A DNA stretch of 64,000 nucleotides from Salvator merianae (GCA_003586115.2 QVOM02000034.1:108575510-108639509); one strand, 5' to 3'. Shown: positions 23,264 through 34,566, counted from the stretch's first letter. Notes: generated by a model not told the origin, from the sequence alone. Numbers and translations are program-made.

Positions 23264-23918
23264 GCCCTTTCTGCACTTACCTTTAGTCAGGAACAAGGGC
23301 CTATTTAATAAGCATCTGGACCTCATAGATCTACACATTAATGAAGATCTATGAGGCCACCCTCCTCACTGGAATGCTCCATCTGCATTAGATGAAGCAT
23401 GATTCAGATGAGGGACCCTGTTTGGTATCACCTCTAGACATGATTAAACATGTCTACCAGCATAACAGATGGCCTGATCCAGGACACAGGAGTCCCATAT
23501 CCTGGACTACCAGAAGACACATTTCAGTGGTGCTTCATAATGTGCTGTTGAAATGCATCCCCCAGAAGCTCCAAAGCTAGGTACTTTTGGTCCTAGCCCT
23601 CAGAGGCATCAGGGCTGGCCTCAAAGTTCATGCATGCTGCAAATTTGCAGCATGGGCTGGGTTGGCCTGGGCTGGCCTGGGCTGGACTGGGCTGGCCTGG
23701 ACTGGGCTGGGCTGGGCTGGGCTGGAATGGACTGGGCTGGGCTGGGCTGGGCTGGGCTGGGCTGGGCTGGGCTGGGCTGGGCTGGGCTGGGCTGGGCTGG
23801 GCTGGGCTAGACCAGCACTGTCATGCAGATGGCAATGATCCAGCCCACACCTTTTCATTGTTGGAATCAGGGCTGTCCCAGATCTGCTGATTCTAAACAC
23901 AGACAGGTAAATCCAAAA
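23264..23918 (+). mobile_element. HP element copy (subgroup B) carrying an expanded minisatellite
   Basis: The left end is TTGGCCCTTTCTGCACTTACC; the right end is close to CAGGTAAATCCAAAACC. Internal palindromes include AGATCTACACATTAATGAAGATCT (near 23328) and a perfect 22-bp one at 23633-23654 (half site CATGCTGCAAA). 23341-23655 is the sister of 11625-11945. The GGGCT array at 23654-23808 lies inside it, directly after the perfect palindrome. Confidence 0.65.
23654..23808 (+). repeat. GGGCT minisatellite
   Basis: Period-5 repeat. 23654-23733 is imperfect (GGGCT mixed with GGCCT and GGACT); 23734-23808 is an uninterrupted run of fifteen GGGCT units. The G-triplets spaced by two bases fit the classical G-quadruplex pattern on the plus strand. 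The open frames of 80-90 codons here (all rich in Gly, Trp, Ala and Leu, or Pro, Ala, Gln and Ser) are repeat artefacts. Confidence 0.95.
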
Positions 23919-24164
23919 CCATCATCGTCCTTGTTGCCGTCATCATCCTCATTCTGCCAGAGAACAGACATTTAGGTGCCAAATAGCTTAACTGACTTTG
24001 AGTGCAGTGGCTCTGCCCCTTAAACTGAGTGGAGGCAGTGTTTGCTGCTCTGCCATAGAAAGCAAACTATTCAGGGGCAGTTCTAACCTAGCATTTCTCA
24101 AATGCTCATCTGCACAACCAGGAATTTCCATTTCTTCATTCCCAACTGATGAGTTATATCTTCC

Positions 24165-24285
24165 TTTTATTTCACTATTTATTTCCACCCTAGGGAGCTC
24201 AAGGCAGCTAACAAAGAAAGCAGAGAACAAAACAAAAACAAAATACAATATAAAACATTCAACATAAGTGCAAAAAAAAAATAGA
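24165..24285 (+). repeat. Sauropsid repeat head (GCAGCTAACAA type)
   Basis: The order TCACTATTTATTTCCACCC, GAGCTCAAGGCAGCTAACAA, AATACAATATAAAACATTCA matches a common reptile and bird repeat whose head has ATTTATT...CCAAGGCAGCTTACAA...ATAAAACATTCA. Confidence 0.6.
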
Positions 24286-24376
24286 AGAAATCTGGGAAGA
24301 AGTAGGAAGTTGGTAGTTAAAAAATGTTAGCTGACGAATCATGAATCATTTAGTGTAATTTTATATATCTAAAAAT

Positions 24377-24462
24377 AAAAAAAAGGAAAGAAAGGAAAGG
24401 AAAGGAAAGAAAAGAAAAGAAAGAAAGAAAAAAGAAAAAAAAGAAAAAAAAAGAAAAAAAAC
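24377..24462. repeat. A/G-rich (AAAG/GGAAA)n microsatellite
   Basis: A purine-only run of mixed GGAAA, AAAG and long A units. Confidence 0.9.
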
Positions 24463-24987
24463 CGTGCAAACATAAGGAATCGGAAGAGACAATGCTTACG
24501 CCACGCAATGGCTAAGCAGGGCACAGTCTTCAGACACAGCCAGTTATGTTATCTACCTTTACCATAGGCCTCCTACACACACTCCACACAGACCATCCCC
24601 ATCCTCAAGGAAAGTATAATTTAACACGGATAAGACATTACAGTTTTCCCCCCTTGTGTAGAATTGAGCTGCCCGACTAGAAAATGACTGTGTACCTGTT
24701 GCCAAATGAGAGCTATTAGAAATGGTTGCATTCATTCCAACATCCTCATTTTGCAATCATCAACCGTGTATGTAAAAAGCTAAGCCAAATTTTGAAAAAT
24801 TATGGGATGGTATCCTAGATAAGAAGAGCCATAAAGAGACTTGAATGGAGTTGTCATTTTCAGTGTTCTTTGGGATGAAATTTTCTAAATGATCACAATT
24901 AGGTGGCCTACAGTATTGAATTCCGAGTATTCTAATACAAGTAAAATTTGCATGATATCCATTGCTTATCCAGACACTGAACTCTTT
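24463..24987. other. Unannotated stretch
   Basis: No gene, repeat or regulatory signal recognised. Confidence 0.4.
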
Positions 24988-25389
24988 GGGAGTTTTTGCA
25001 CTTTCCCATTCTAATTTCCCATTCCCATAATTATCCCTTTCTAACATGGAATTGACACTGCAGCATGGACACGATCTACACTGCAGGGCCCTCAACTTGA
25101 ATACGAGCAGGGTGCCAACATTCATAGTGCAGATGCTGGTATTCTGCTCTCGATGCTCACCATGGCAGCGGCCAGGAAGCATCCAGCCCCTGCCATGGCG
25201 ACCAGCAGTGATGTGGATTGTTCAGGCATGATCACAAGATCGCAGAGATGCAGCCACAGCACACAGTATGGCAGTCCATTCGCACCCAGAAATAGATGAA
25301 AATGCACTTTACCAGGAGCAGGATAGCAGGAGCACTTTGCTAGCAAGTGTCCCTGATGCTTGCTAGCTCAAAGTGCAAAAAGGCCCTTT
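24988..25389 (+). mobile_element. HP element copy (subgroup A)
   Basis: The left end GGGAGTTTTTGCACTTTCCC and right end CAAAGTGCAAAAAGGCCC are inverted relatives. The modules CACCATGGCAGCGGCCAGG, TGCCATGGCGACCAGCAG, TTCGCACCCAGAAATAG and ACTTTACCAGGAGCAGG occur in the same order as at 5479-5836. A terminal hairpin uses TGCTAGCAAGTG/TGCTTGCTAGC (25338-25369). The open frame of 140 codons on the minus strand overlaps the left end and has no support as a gene. Confidence 0.65.
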
Positions 25390-27738
25390 AACTCCCTGAC
25401 TTAAATTGCTTCTCAAAACAAGAACAGAGTATCATAGAAGTAGCTTGTATGAATGAAAACTGGATTTCACAGCAATGCAAATCTATGCAGGGTTAAACGT
25501 AAATAACATCCTGTTTTGCAGGGTACCCATTGTGCAACAGATGAACAAATGACCAAAATATAAACAATATCATCAAAGCTATGAAGGACTTGAAGAAGCA
25601 GCAAGGTAGGCCAAGGGAAAAATAGCAGGGATGTCTCAAATACAAACTTTGAAAACATTAGTTCTGCTTCTGTTTGATGATGCAGGGAATAAACCTCATC
25701 TCCATGGACCATGAAAACAGACTGACTGCATTTAGCAAAACATGCTGATAAATCAGGAATGTCTTCCAGTGACTGTTACAGCAGGAAAGATAAGGCAAAA
25801 CCTAGGGATCTAATTATGACCAAAGAACGGTTCCTACTACATTCCATCCACTTTTTTTTTTTTCTCTTGTAAAGTTTCAGATTATTAACTATGACCTCTG
25901 GTGGGTCTCCTGTGGTACAATATCATGTTTTATTTATATTAGCCATTGACAGTCTGGTCTAGTCAGCAGCACAATCATCTGATCTTATGTGGATGGTAGA
26001 CGATGCTTTAAGTCATAACAGTTATCTAACTGCATAACAGAGTTTATTTCTATTCATTTAGATCCCCTCCTCCTCCTCCTCCTCCTCCTCCTTCTTCTTC
26101 TTCAGTCAAAAAAGTTTTTTGGTGTTGTTGTTTTTTTGCATGAGCCAGACTTAGAAACAAAACTTTAAAATGAATTCTGCAACTAACAATGCACATAAAG
26201 CGTCCTAAAAAAACAAGCCATTCCTAACAAATGCATATTGATTTTCAATAAAACCATTTGCACATTGTTGCCTGTGTTTCAAGTAACTGCCACTGCTGAT
26301 GTACTGACAGTGTATCTCTTTCTAATACTAGCGTGTGTTATTTTAAAAAATGAAATATGCTGCAGATTAAAAAAAACAAACATGCAAACTAACAAAAAGA
26401 ACAAGAATGGCATTGGATTTGTTCCCCATTAACTGCAAGCATTATTAGCAGAGTCAAAGCAACCCATTGCCAGAAAGCTTACTGCCCAAAGGAGGTTTAT
26501 TTTGAAATACAAAAGACTCTCATATTGGCTTTTCACTGTAGTGGCTCTTAGGAGAAGAAACATGGGAAATTAAGGAACAACAACTCTGGGAAAACATGTT
26601 ATGATTCATATATCAAGGGAGTCATATTCCTCCATACAGAATACACACTTAAACTCCCCATGTGGACTAGAAAGCTGCCATAAATTGTGTGGATTAATTA
26701 AACCCAAGAAGAAACTTGGGTAGATTAATTAAAGCAATGAAACTGCTCATAATCAAGGCTGGGTGATGCTGACCTTACGCACAGCAATCACCATTAACTG
26801 ACCTAACAAACTAGAAAAGGTCCCTATTAGAAGTAATAAGTGAATCAGTTAAGAAGGTTACATAGAAGAAGCCAATAAGAAGGATCTATTGAGTGATGTT
26901 TGTATTCTCACCTAAGAAGATATTATAAAAATAATTTTACATTTTCTGTTATGCAAGTAACGTAGAGTCCAGGGAAGACCAAGGCTTACAAGGCGATGAG
27001 CGTGTCTCTAAAGCTTACACTGGTTATACGGAATAGCTTTATTAAGTGAACAGGTGGACCACAGCTCTAAAAGGGTCACAAAGCAATGAAATTGATAAGG
27101 GGATTTTGAGGTCGTGATCCTTAGATTTTCTGCTTTAACAACTAGATTTTATTAAATCTATAAATTTCTGTAGCTAAGGGTGGCTGAAAAGTTTCCCAGT
27201 TCAGAGCAAAACTAGATGTAGCAACCACACTTATTTGATAATATGTGTGATTTCAGAATTCTTACTTCCCTGCAGTCCATTGTGCAGTGCCTGTCTTCCA
27301 CAACCCAGCTCTGAAACAGGAAGAAAGATCTGAGAGAAAAATGTCTCAGCTAAAAGACAAGGGAAAGAAAACAAAAGAAGGGTTATCTCCCTTTGGGTAG
27401 AGATGCATCCCAGTCTCCTCGAGGAAAGGACCAGTTGTGTTGCCAGATCTGCTCTAAGACCTTTACAGTTAATTCAGAGTAAATTGCATTTTAGCATAGT
27501 GTAGCAGATAAAACATTTGCCTGACACAAAGAAATTAGAAAGCCTGAAATCTATAATAAATCTACAAAGAACTGCTCTCCTTCTTACTAAAGGAGGATCA
27601 AGTGTCAAATTGGAAGCTCCTGTTGATCTTCCCAAACTGCAGACCAGATCACTGTTTGGAAAGATCAAAAGGAGGACTGCAATTGAAGTCTTGAAGTCTC
27701 ATTCCTTTCACGGCCCCAGTTGTGGCCCATGGCTGACC
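25390..27738. other. Unannotated AT-rich stretch
   Basis: No gene or interspersed repeat recognised apart from the microsatellite at 26066-26103. Confidence 0.4.
26066..26103. repeat. (TCC)n(TTC)n microsatellite
   Basis: About nine TCC units followed by TTC units; pyrimidine-only. Confidence 0.95.
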
Positions 27739-28131
27739 TTTCCAAGAATCCCACCATCTTTTCCCCACTGCCCTTTTGAGAATCCCACCATCTTTTCCTA
27801 CTGCCCTTTCCAGAATCCCACCATTTATTCCTACTGTCGTTTCCAGAATCCCACCATCTATTTCTACTGTCCTTTCCAGAATCCCACCTTCTTTTCCTAC
27901 TGTCCTTTCCAGAATCCCACCTACTTTTCCTACTGTCCTTTCCAGAATCCCACCATCTTTTCCTACTGCCCTTTCCAGAATCCCACCATTTATTCCTACT
28001 GTCGTTTCCAGAATCCCACCATCTATTTCTACTTTCCAGAATCCCACCTTCTTTTCCTACTGTCCTTTCCAGAATCCCACCATCTTTTCCTACTGTCCTT
28101 TCCAGAATCCCACCATCTTTTCCTACTGTCT
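27739..28131. repeat. 33-bp minisatellite, twelve units
   Basis: Twelve head-to-tail units based on TTTCCAGAATCCCACCATC and TTTTCCTACTGTCC. Unit 1 is 35 bp, unit 9 is 28 bp (it lacks GTCCT); the rest are 33 bp. Variants are ordered: units 3 to 5 (27807-27905) recur as units 8 to 10 (27972-28065), identical apart from the deletion in unit 9. This implies duplication of a five-unit, 165-bp block. As 33 is a multiple of three and the unit lacks stops in several frames, it creates open frames of 226, 164, 144 and 132 codons on both strands. I treat these as artefacts: no conserved domain, and the deletion shifts the frame. Confidence 0.95.
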
Positions 28132-28730
28132 TTTGAGGCAGTTTGCAAGCAGCAGTCAATATGGAAATCAGCAGTCAATAGTACTTCTGTGCAGTGAAAT
28201 AACAATATAGATCCCTTAGAGAGTGAAGCAATGCTGAATAAAACTTACACATATGCACACATGTACAAGAAAGCAAAACTGGAAGAAATTAGTAACAGTT
28301 ACAGTAACAGTAATAAAAACAATGCAACAAAAACATCAGAGTACCTTTCCAAAGAGTACAATTGCCTCCAGACATGACTTCTTCATTTCAGTTTTCATGA
28401 TATTCCAGAGTAAAGAGCCTCCAGAATTATCATGTGTTGCCCAGACAGCAGGGCAACAATGCAGTGAATATGGAAACACTTTCTAGTGTGGATGCCAGGT
28501 CCTCTGATGATGCTTTGTATAAATTTGGGTATTACAATGATGCGACATACTCAGAAGTGTGTGATTGTCACCCCACATGCAACCACAGCTGCCATTTTTG
28601 GCTGGATTTGGCCCTGAACATGCACAGTGGCCATTCTCAAAATGCCAGATCACATGAGCATGCATCCAAACATGGTAAGCACTCTTGGTTTTTATGTAAA
28701 AGAGATGGTGACAGCAATCAGCCTAGATAG
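28132..28730. other. Unannotated stretch
   Basis: Nothing recognised. A short GTAACAGTTACAGTAACAGT stretch occurs near 28292. Confidence 0.4.
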
Positions 28731-29000
28731 CTTTAAGAAAGGATTGGACAGATTCATGGAGGTCAGGTGTGTCAATGGCTACTAGAATGGATGCCTAGGT
28801 ACTACCTCCAGGGTGGAAAGACAGGCAGATGTCTGTAAAACCATTTGTGGGGAGTCAAGAGCAGGTGAAGGTTTTGCCTTTTATTCTGCTTGAGAATGCC
28901 CAGAAGCCATTGGTGGGCCACTGTGTGAAACAGAATACTGGACTAGATGGGCCACGGCCTGATCCAGCAAAGCTCCTCTTATGTTCATATGTTCTTATGA
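28731..29000 (-). repeat. Sauropsid interspersed repeat with GATCAGGCC motif (copy 2)
   Basis: Reverse-orientation copy: AAAGGATTGGACAGATTCAT, TCAATGGCTACTAGAATGG, GGTGGGCCACTGTGTGAAAC, TGGACTAGATGGGCC, GCCTGATCCAGCA, then TCTTATGTTC. It pairs with 7406-7680, 42818-43070 and 60441-60620. Confidence 0.85.
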
Positions 29001-29009
29001 CTTCCCCAC

Positions 29010-29135
29010 AATAACATTATTGCAGGATATCATGCCAGTATCCTCGCGCTATTTTGGGATTCCCACAGACATGTGTGGCAAGCCAACGTAATCCTGGGAT
29101 AATCCAGGTTTTACACCCTGTCTGGACGCAGCCTA
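29010..29135 (-). mobile_element. Palindromic repeat, family D (copy 2)
   Basis: Its minus strand starts TAGGCTGCGTCCAGACAGG and runs through GTAAAACCTGGATTATCC, GGCTTGCCACACATG and GGGAATCCCA, as in 1548-1660. A local hairpin pairs GATTCCCACAGACATGTG with TGTGGCAAGCC. Confidence 0.6.
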
Positions 29136-30281
29136 CAAGTGAGAATGGGGGGAAAACATCAGTCTCAAAAGGAAAATGATTTCTGAGCTACCTGAGTCAA
29201 AAGAAAAGGATCCCAAGAGCATTCCTAAATAAAATATAGATGGAAACATAAAAGGAAACAACCAAAAAAAACCCCACAAAGGAATGACGGATACTTCACC
29301 TGTATGCCTCACAGATCCAAGGCTCGGATTTTCGTACAGATGCATCTGCTCTAAAAGAGTGTTTTTCATGCTGCTGAAAGCTTACACTTGCTGCATTTCC
29401 CAAGAGTGACTGGCAGGAGTGAGGAAAGTTTATAGCATACATGCCCCAATGCAGTGACAGTGAAGATGGGCCATTTCTCTGTTTTGGGCCCTAGGCGTCC
29501 TGCCATGCCCACCAAGGGCATCAGTGATACCAGTCTTCCTGTCATGTGATTGCCATAAGACCAACTTTTTGCCTGGCATGATTGCTGGGCCACTTACCCA
29601 ATATGTATGACTTTGCTATGTGAAGCAGTCCTAGATGTTGGGTTAGTGACACTGTGACACTTGTGCTGCTCTTCCAAAGAACAGTCACATCCCTGTTACA
29701 TGACCTGGTTGATTGGAATGGCCAGTCTGGTTTTTGTGGGAGACTCCCAAGGAAATATGGCTTGGGCAATCAGATTAAGGAGAGAAATTGATGCTCTATA
29801 ATATTATCACCTGCATGGATTTAAGGTGTACTCTGTGTGGAGAAATATTTATCCCATGTTCCTAGATGGACTCTGCTGTTTTAGCTTTGGAGACATAGCT
29901 CCTTCTAATGAGGGCATTGAAGACACTATAGAGAAGTCTATCCTGAAGCCCAAACTGCTCCTCCAAAGGTGGAAAGCGTCTTAGCAGAGCTGTGGAATGA
30001 GAAACTCTAAGTGCATCTCTCCATGAGGAGACACATAGAAAGCTCTGTCAAAAAGAGAGGATTGCATCGGCTGCCCACCAATCTCCAGACAGGAATCACA
30101 CACCCTGGGGTCAGATCAGGCTACACTGTGCAATTTTGATGGCATCCACAGCTCCCAGGGAAAGTGTCCTTCTAGCACAGCGCGAATGCAAGACAAATAG
30201 CACACCACTGTCCCAATCTCTTCTTTCAAATGATTTTTGGACAAAAAAGTGAGGGAGAGAATAAAGGGCCAATGGAACAAA
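29136..30281. other. Unannotated stretch
   Basis: No gene or known repeat. Moderately GC-rich patches near 29440-29600 may be old transposon remains, but no ends or sister copies were found. Confidence 0.35.
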
Positions 30282-30988
30282 GGGCCTGTTCACACTTGCT
30301 ACTAATAAGCATCAAGCATGCTTGCTAGTCAAGTGTGTCTGCACTTTACGGAGGCCTGAGTGGTGAGGAGCAGGCTACATCCACTCCTGATCACTACGAC
30401 CTATGGAGCACCAATTAGTGCTCCACAACCTTACCAGGAGGTGATAGTAATCTCCTGGTAAGGTGCGTTCGCAGCTACCCAGTCATGAAGCAACCAGGCC
30501 AGTGCAACGCAGTGATCATGCATGCATGATTGGGCAATCAGGCCGTGTGATGCCTGATCAGGCCCACACCTGATCCTCACCCTGGCAGCAGCTTGGAAGC
30601 ATCCAGCCACTGCATGGGACTGGCAGGCCCACACAGGTGCAATCAGCTGATCACACCTGAGCGATTGGGGGTACGGGATGCCCTGATCAGGCATCGCGCA
30701 GGCCTGGTCAGAACATTGCATGGGTCCAATCAGGACATCACTCAACCCAATCACCCAGGCCCAATTGTCCCTGTGCGCACCTGGGCACTATGCAGGCCTG
30801 CGGGATGCTTCCCAGCCACTGCCATGGTGAAGATCAGGCATGGCTACTGGCATTCACACCGCAAATGCCAGTAGCCAGCTTTTGGTGTGGTTTCCAGCTA
30901 CACAATACAGATAGTGTCCACACTACATGATAAATTACGATAGAACAGACTAATTAGTCTGTTCTATCACGGTAAGTCAAATGATGGG
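30282..30988 (+). mobile_element. HP element copy (subgroup A), longest and most hairpin-rich
   Basis: The left end is GGGCCTGTTCACACTTGC; the right end is decayed near GGTAAGTCAAATG. Hairpins inside: 30405-30427 (GGAGCACCAATTAGTGCTCC core); 30428-30464 (arms ACCTTACCAGGAG and complement); 30841-30877 (arms around GGCTACTGGCATT, 13 bp perfect); and 30939-30968, a perfect 30-bp palindrome (half site GATAGAACAGACTAA). The middle has many GATCAG/CTGATC pieces. The layout matches 8928-9412 but with about 200 bp more in the centre. Open frames of 107 and 93 codons mirror each other and are artefacts. Confidence 0.7.
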
Positions 30989-32119
30989 GGAAAATATTAG
31001 AGTGAAATCAGTTTACTATTTTTAGGCCCTGTTGTTTAATGGACTCACTTTATTCAACGTAAAAAACAAGGCAATGCCAACAAGCACGTAGCTTCAAATT
31101 ATACGTTATGACTGGTTGCATAGTCCACCCATGTCATGACAAGAGTTTTTGTCCATCATTTATTTGAATGAGGCATCTTATGGCAATAATGTAGTAATAT
31201 TAGGCATTTTAAAATCACCATAATGTCAGGCATTTTATAATCAAATTTTATGTCCCATTTTGACTATTTGTGGGAGAAGGTTCACACCAGTTTTTTTTCA
31301 AGTTGGTAATTTGTAATTTTTCCATAAGTTCTAATGGACATTTCTGCAACCTTCTTATGTCATTTCTTGTATTCCATTTGTGTAATCTTACAGCACAAGC
31401 TAGTGACGTAGACTGTTATTTTATCTTTCTCTTTACACAATCTATATTTGCTCTCTTTTCAATTATTGATTTCACACGATTTGTAAAGCCTATTCATGGG
31501 CTGCACATAAGAGGCCTTTTTAAGGTTCTATTCTGCAGCCATTTCTAGTTGTTTTCCTTATCTACCTTTCTTTCAGTGATTTTCATATACTGTATAGTTG
31601 TTTTTCTTTTCCACTTTTCAGTTAGTTTTTCTTTTCTTCCTTTCTGTTAGAGTCTTTTGTTTCATTATTACTCAAGATGTCTTGTTTGCATATATCCATT
31701 ATTAGTTTTTTTGCTTGCTGTAGACATCTAAACCTCTTTTTTCTTCTTCAGCTATATTTTTCACTTATAACAAACTTTGGCCAACAGTGTTATGTGGTGG
31801 GTACAGCCAATCTAAAATGCAATTCAGTGTTTGCTAGCATAATCTTTCAGTTTTCCAATCCAAGGCAGCAGTCACACTTTTTGGTTTTAGGCCACCTCTG
31901 AGACAGACAGGGAACTGAGACCATTTTTGGTCTCCTTCAGCCTGGTCACACCTACCATGCCACCACCATTACTGCCACCTGAGTCTTTGTGAATCTCCTG
32001 GTAAAAGGTAAGCTTTAGTGGGTAGAACTTATCTTTCACAATGGCCATGGGGGCCTCAGGGAGTGATGGTGGCAGCAGTGGGAGTCGGGAAGAAGTGGGG
32101 GAGACATCAGAGGGCAGCC
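30989..32119. other. Unannotated T-rich stretch
   Basis: From 31260 to 31860 the plus strand is strikingly T-rich. No gene recognised. Pieces at 31868-32119 (TCACACCTACCATGCC, an inverted TGAGACCATTTTTGGTCTCC at 31917-31936) may be the decayed start of the following HP copy. Confidence 0.4.
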
Positions 32120-32545
32120 CAAGCATTCAGGAGCAGACTCCAGGTGCTCTCAATTGCAGCCAGCTGTGAGCACTGAGTTGTGCTCCACAACTCGACCAGG
32201 AGCAGCTAGTCTGCTCCTGGTAAAGTGCATTTGCACCTGCTTCTGGGTGTGAACGCTTGGTCATACAGTGTGCCACGGCTGCACCTGCACAATTGTACAA
32301 TCACACCTGCACATGCTGGCACACATCTGCACCATCTACAGTGCTGCCGGCCAGCCTGGCAGCAGATGGATGCTTCCTGCTTCTTGTCTGCTGTCATGGC
32401 ATGGATCAAGAGTGGGACACATGCATTCACAGTGTGAATGCTAGTATCCTGCTGGTATTCCAGTCTAGGGCCCTGCAGTGAAAATGGTGTCTGTGCTGCG
32501 GGATCCATTCCACCTTCTAAGGAACCAAGCATGAAAATGCTCTTT
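32120..32545 (-). mobile_element. HP element copy (subgroup A), reverse orientation
   Basis: The modules of 5479-5836 occur here in reverse order and complement: TGTGAGCACTGAGTTGTGCTCC, GACCAGGAGCAGCTAG/CTGCTCCTGGT (hairpin, 32197-32221), GTAAAGTGCATTTGCACC, CTTCTGGGTGTGAACGC, a GCATTCACAGTGTGAATGC palindrome (32423-32441), and TCCATTCCACCTTCTAAGG near the right end. Right end near AAAATGCTCTTTG. The left boundary is approximate. Confidence 0.6.
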
Positions 32546-33057
32546 GAATCTGCCTTATCACTGCATTATTGTCAAACCCTGTTGCCTTGTTGCTGGCTAT
32601 TGCAGACACTCAGTAAATTGCCTCTTCTCCTTTTTATTGTTTTTAATAAAGATCGTTGTTGTTGCATTAGCGTTTCCTCAGAACCCATTCCTTTTCCCCC
32701 ACCTCTGGATAACACATGCTAGCCAATAGCAATCTATCTTAGAACAGTTTTTTACACCAACTAATAGGCTTTAAGATTCCACTAGAATAACTGGAGATGA
32801 GTAATTGCCCCCCAAAACCCAGTTTCTTTTGTTTCTGCAGCCATCAGAAACAGAAAGGCTATGATTCGACCTATTATCTGTTTGGAAGAAGAAAGTGGCT
32901 TTTGCCTGGAAACTAAAAGGGCCTGTTTGAATGGAACTCGGAACTCTCTAATGAAAGAAGACTGGTTTAGTTCCATACTCAGAACAAGTCTGTTTTTGAA
33001 AGAGTCTTTTTGTTCCAAGTTCAGAATATTCAAAACAGGGGATGCCTGCAGACTTGA
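32546..33057. other. Unannotated stretch
   Basis: No gene or repeat recognised. Confidence 0.4.
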
Positions 33058-33160
33058 GTAAAAACCCATAATTCTCCTGGACTGGACTGGGAATGCCACA
33101 CATATCTGTGGCAGTCCCAGTATAGTCTTGGGTTAGTTCTTCAAAACTCCAGAACATCAG
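33058..33160. mobile_element. Palindromic repeat, family D (copy 3)
   Basis: It contains GTAAAAACCCATAATTCTCC and the hairpin 33086-33121, whose arms ACTGGGAATGCCACA and its complement differ at one position. The TGCCACACATATCTGTGGCA core matches 29010-29135. Confidence 0.5.
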
Positions 33161-33164
33161 TATT

Positions 33165-33390
33165 ACATAAAATCCAGCACCAACATCAGGTTTTCTGAAA
33201 TATCAATTCCTTAGTTCTGTCTGGCAGCTCTTTGTGTTACAGTTCTTGGTCGAAATACCCAGATATAAGCCAAGCATGCGAAAAATACAAAATGAAGTGG
33301 GTGGGCACTTGGCTGATATCCAGGTATTTCGACCAGGAACAGTAACACGAAGAACTGCCAGATGGAAGTAAGAAGCCAGGATTGGCTCCT
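33165..33390. repeat. Long inverted repeat, arms about 60 bp
   Basis: The left arm has GTCTGGCAGCTCTTTGTG, TTACAGTTCTTGGTCGAAAT and ACCCAGATATAAGCCAAG. The right arm is its complement with few mismatches (CTTGGCTGATATCCAGGTAT, TTCGACCAGGAACAGTAACA, CGAAGAACTGCCAGA). It is a sister of 19972-20170. Confidence 0.75.
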
Positions 33391-33900
33391 ACCATCTGGC
33401 AGGAGTGTTGAGAGGCAAGTGTACTCAGGGTGTTTTAAGTATGAAATATTTTGATTCAAAACATTTTGTGCATCCCAAATTTGGAATGTGCGCAAGCTAG
33501 CAAACATGCATTTGGATTTTGTGCAGTCATACTAGAAAAAGAAAATGAATTATCCATACGATCAGAAACCCATACAATGGCACCCATTCAATTTATACCC
33601 CCTAAAATTTGCTAAACGCCAGAACACATTCAATTTTTCCACCATCCCTAAGACCACAGTTGCACACAATATTCTTCAGGCAGAAAAGCAAATTGTTGCA
33701 TTTTCAGACAAAATTATTTTCATACTGATTAGCTCACTTTCCCCATGTTTTCTCAGCACAAGCCTTGATTATTCTGCAACAACTGCAACAATATTCTGAA
33801 TATTCCATCAATTATCCCACACACTCACACACAACATTTGCACAAAGTACGTGTACATTAAGGCCCCTGCTACACCTAAGTATTAATCCAGATTCAATAT
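33391..33900. other. Unannotated stretch
   Basis: No gene or repeat recognised. Confidence 0.4.
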
Positions 33901-34056
33901 GAGATTCTGCTCTGACTGGTCTACCAAAGCAGCAAACATACTAGGAATCTCCCTGGGGAGCTCTAAGGAAGGCCCCAGGCAGGTCACCACTATGCAGAAG
34001 GGAGGCTCCTAGTATGCTTGCTAGTCTGGTATACCAACAAATGCAGAATTGCCCCA
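33901..34056 (-). mobile_element. HP-type foldback element, reverse copy of 15971-16130
   Basis: The minus strand starts GGGGCAATTCTGCATTTG and continues with ACCAGACTAGCAAGCATACT and AGGAGCCTCCC, then the inverted arm. It aligns with 15971-16130 along its length. Confidence 0.65.
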
Positions 34057-34164
34057 TTTCAGCAAATGACTAGTTGTTTTCATTCCACATTAACTAACCA
34101 AAAAGAAAGATTTTCTGGATCAGATAATGAAAAAGGAAAATCATTTGTCACAGTTAGCTTCCAG

Positions 34165-34566
34165 AGAGATCCTGGATGCTCACTGGTCAGGCCCATCCAC
34201 ACTCTGCCACTGCTGCATCCGGGAAAACCTCCATCTCTCGTCCACAGCTTGACCAGGAGCAGTTGGATGGTTCCCTTTCCTGGTTGCAAACACCATGAGT
34301 GGGCAGGGTGGCAACTGCTGCAGCTGTGGCTATAGCTATGGCTTCACAGTCATGAGCCGTGTCCCAATCGCCATGGCAACAGCTGGATGTTGCCATGGCC
34401 ACTGTCATGGTAGTTGAGTCTGCCATTTGCACTTCAAATGCTGGTGGTCTGGTTTGGGCCATTACCAGCCCTTTAAGTGCAGATGGCCGCCTCCCTTCCA
34501 GCCTGGTATGGTATAGCTATGTTATTCCCATACCATACCACGCTGTAAAGTGTGAATAGACCCTTT
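34165..34566 (-). mobile_element. HP element copy (subgroup A), reverse orientation
   Basis: It contains CTTGACCAGGAGCAGTTGG, CGCCATGGCAACAGCTGG, TTGCCATGGCCACTG, a GCCATTTGCACTTCAAATGC hairpin, and the terminal palindrome GGTATGGTATAG/ATACCATACC (34504-34539). The right end is GTAAAGTGTGAATAGACCC, inverted relative of the usual left end. The left boundary is uncertain. Confidence 0.6.

Noticed and set aside
22821..23276. 151-codon minus-strand open frame
   Set aside because: It is hydrophobic by composition, with no recognisable domain or sister sequence.
23553..23900. Trp/Gly/Leu/Ala-rich and Pro/Ala/Gln/Ser-rich open frames
   Set aside because: All are products of the period-5 GGGCT array read in different frames.
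27739..28131. Regular 33-bp repeats resembling a CRISPR array
   Set aside because: The units are contiguous with no unique spacers, and the surroundings are vertebrate DNA.
27517..28197. 226-codon open frame, the longest in the window
   Set aside because: Most of it is the 33-bp minisatellite. Other frames on both strands stay open too, and a 5-bp deletion inside the array switches the repeat phase.
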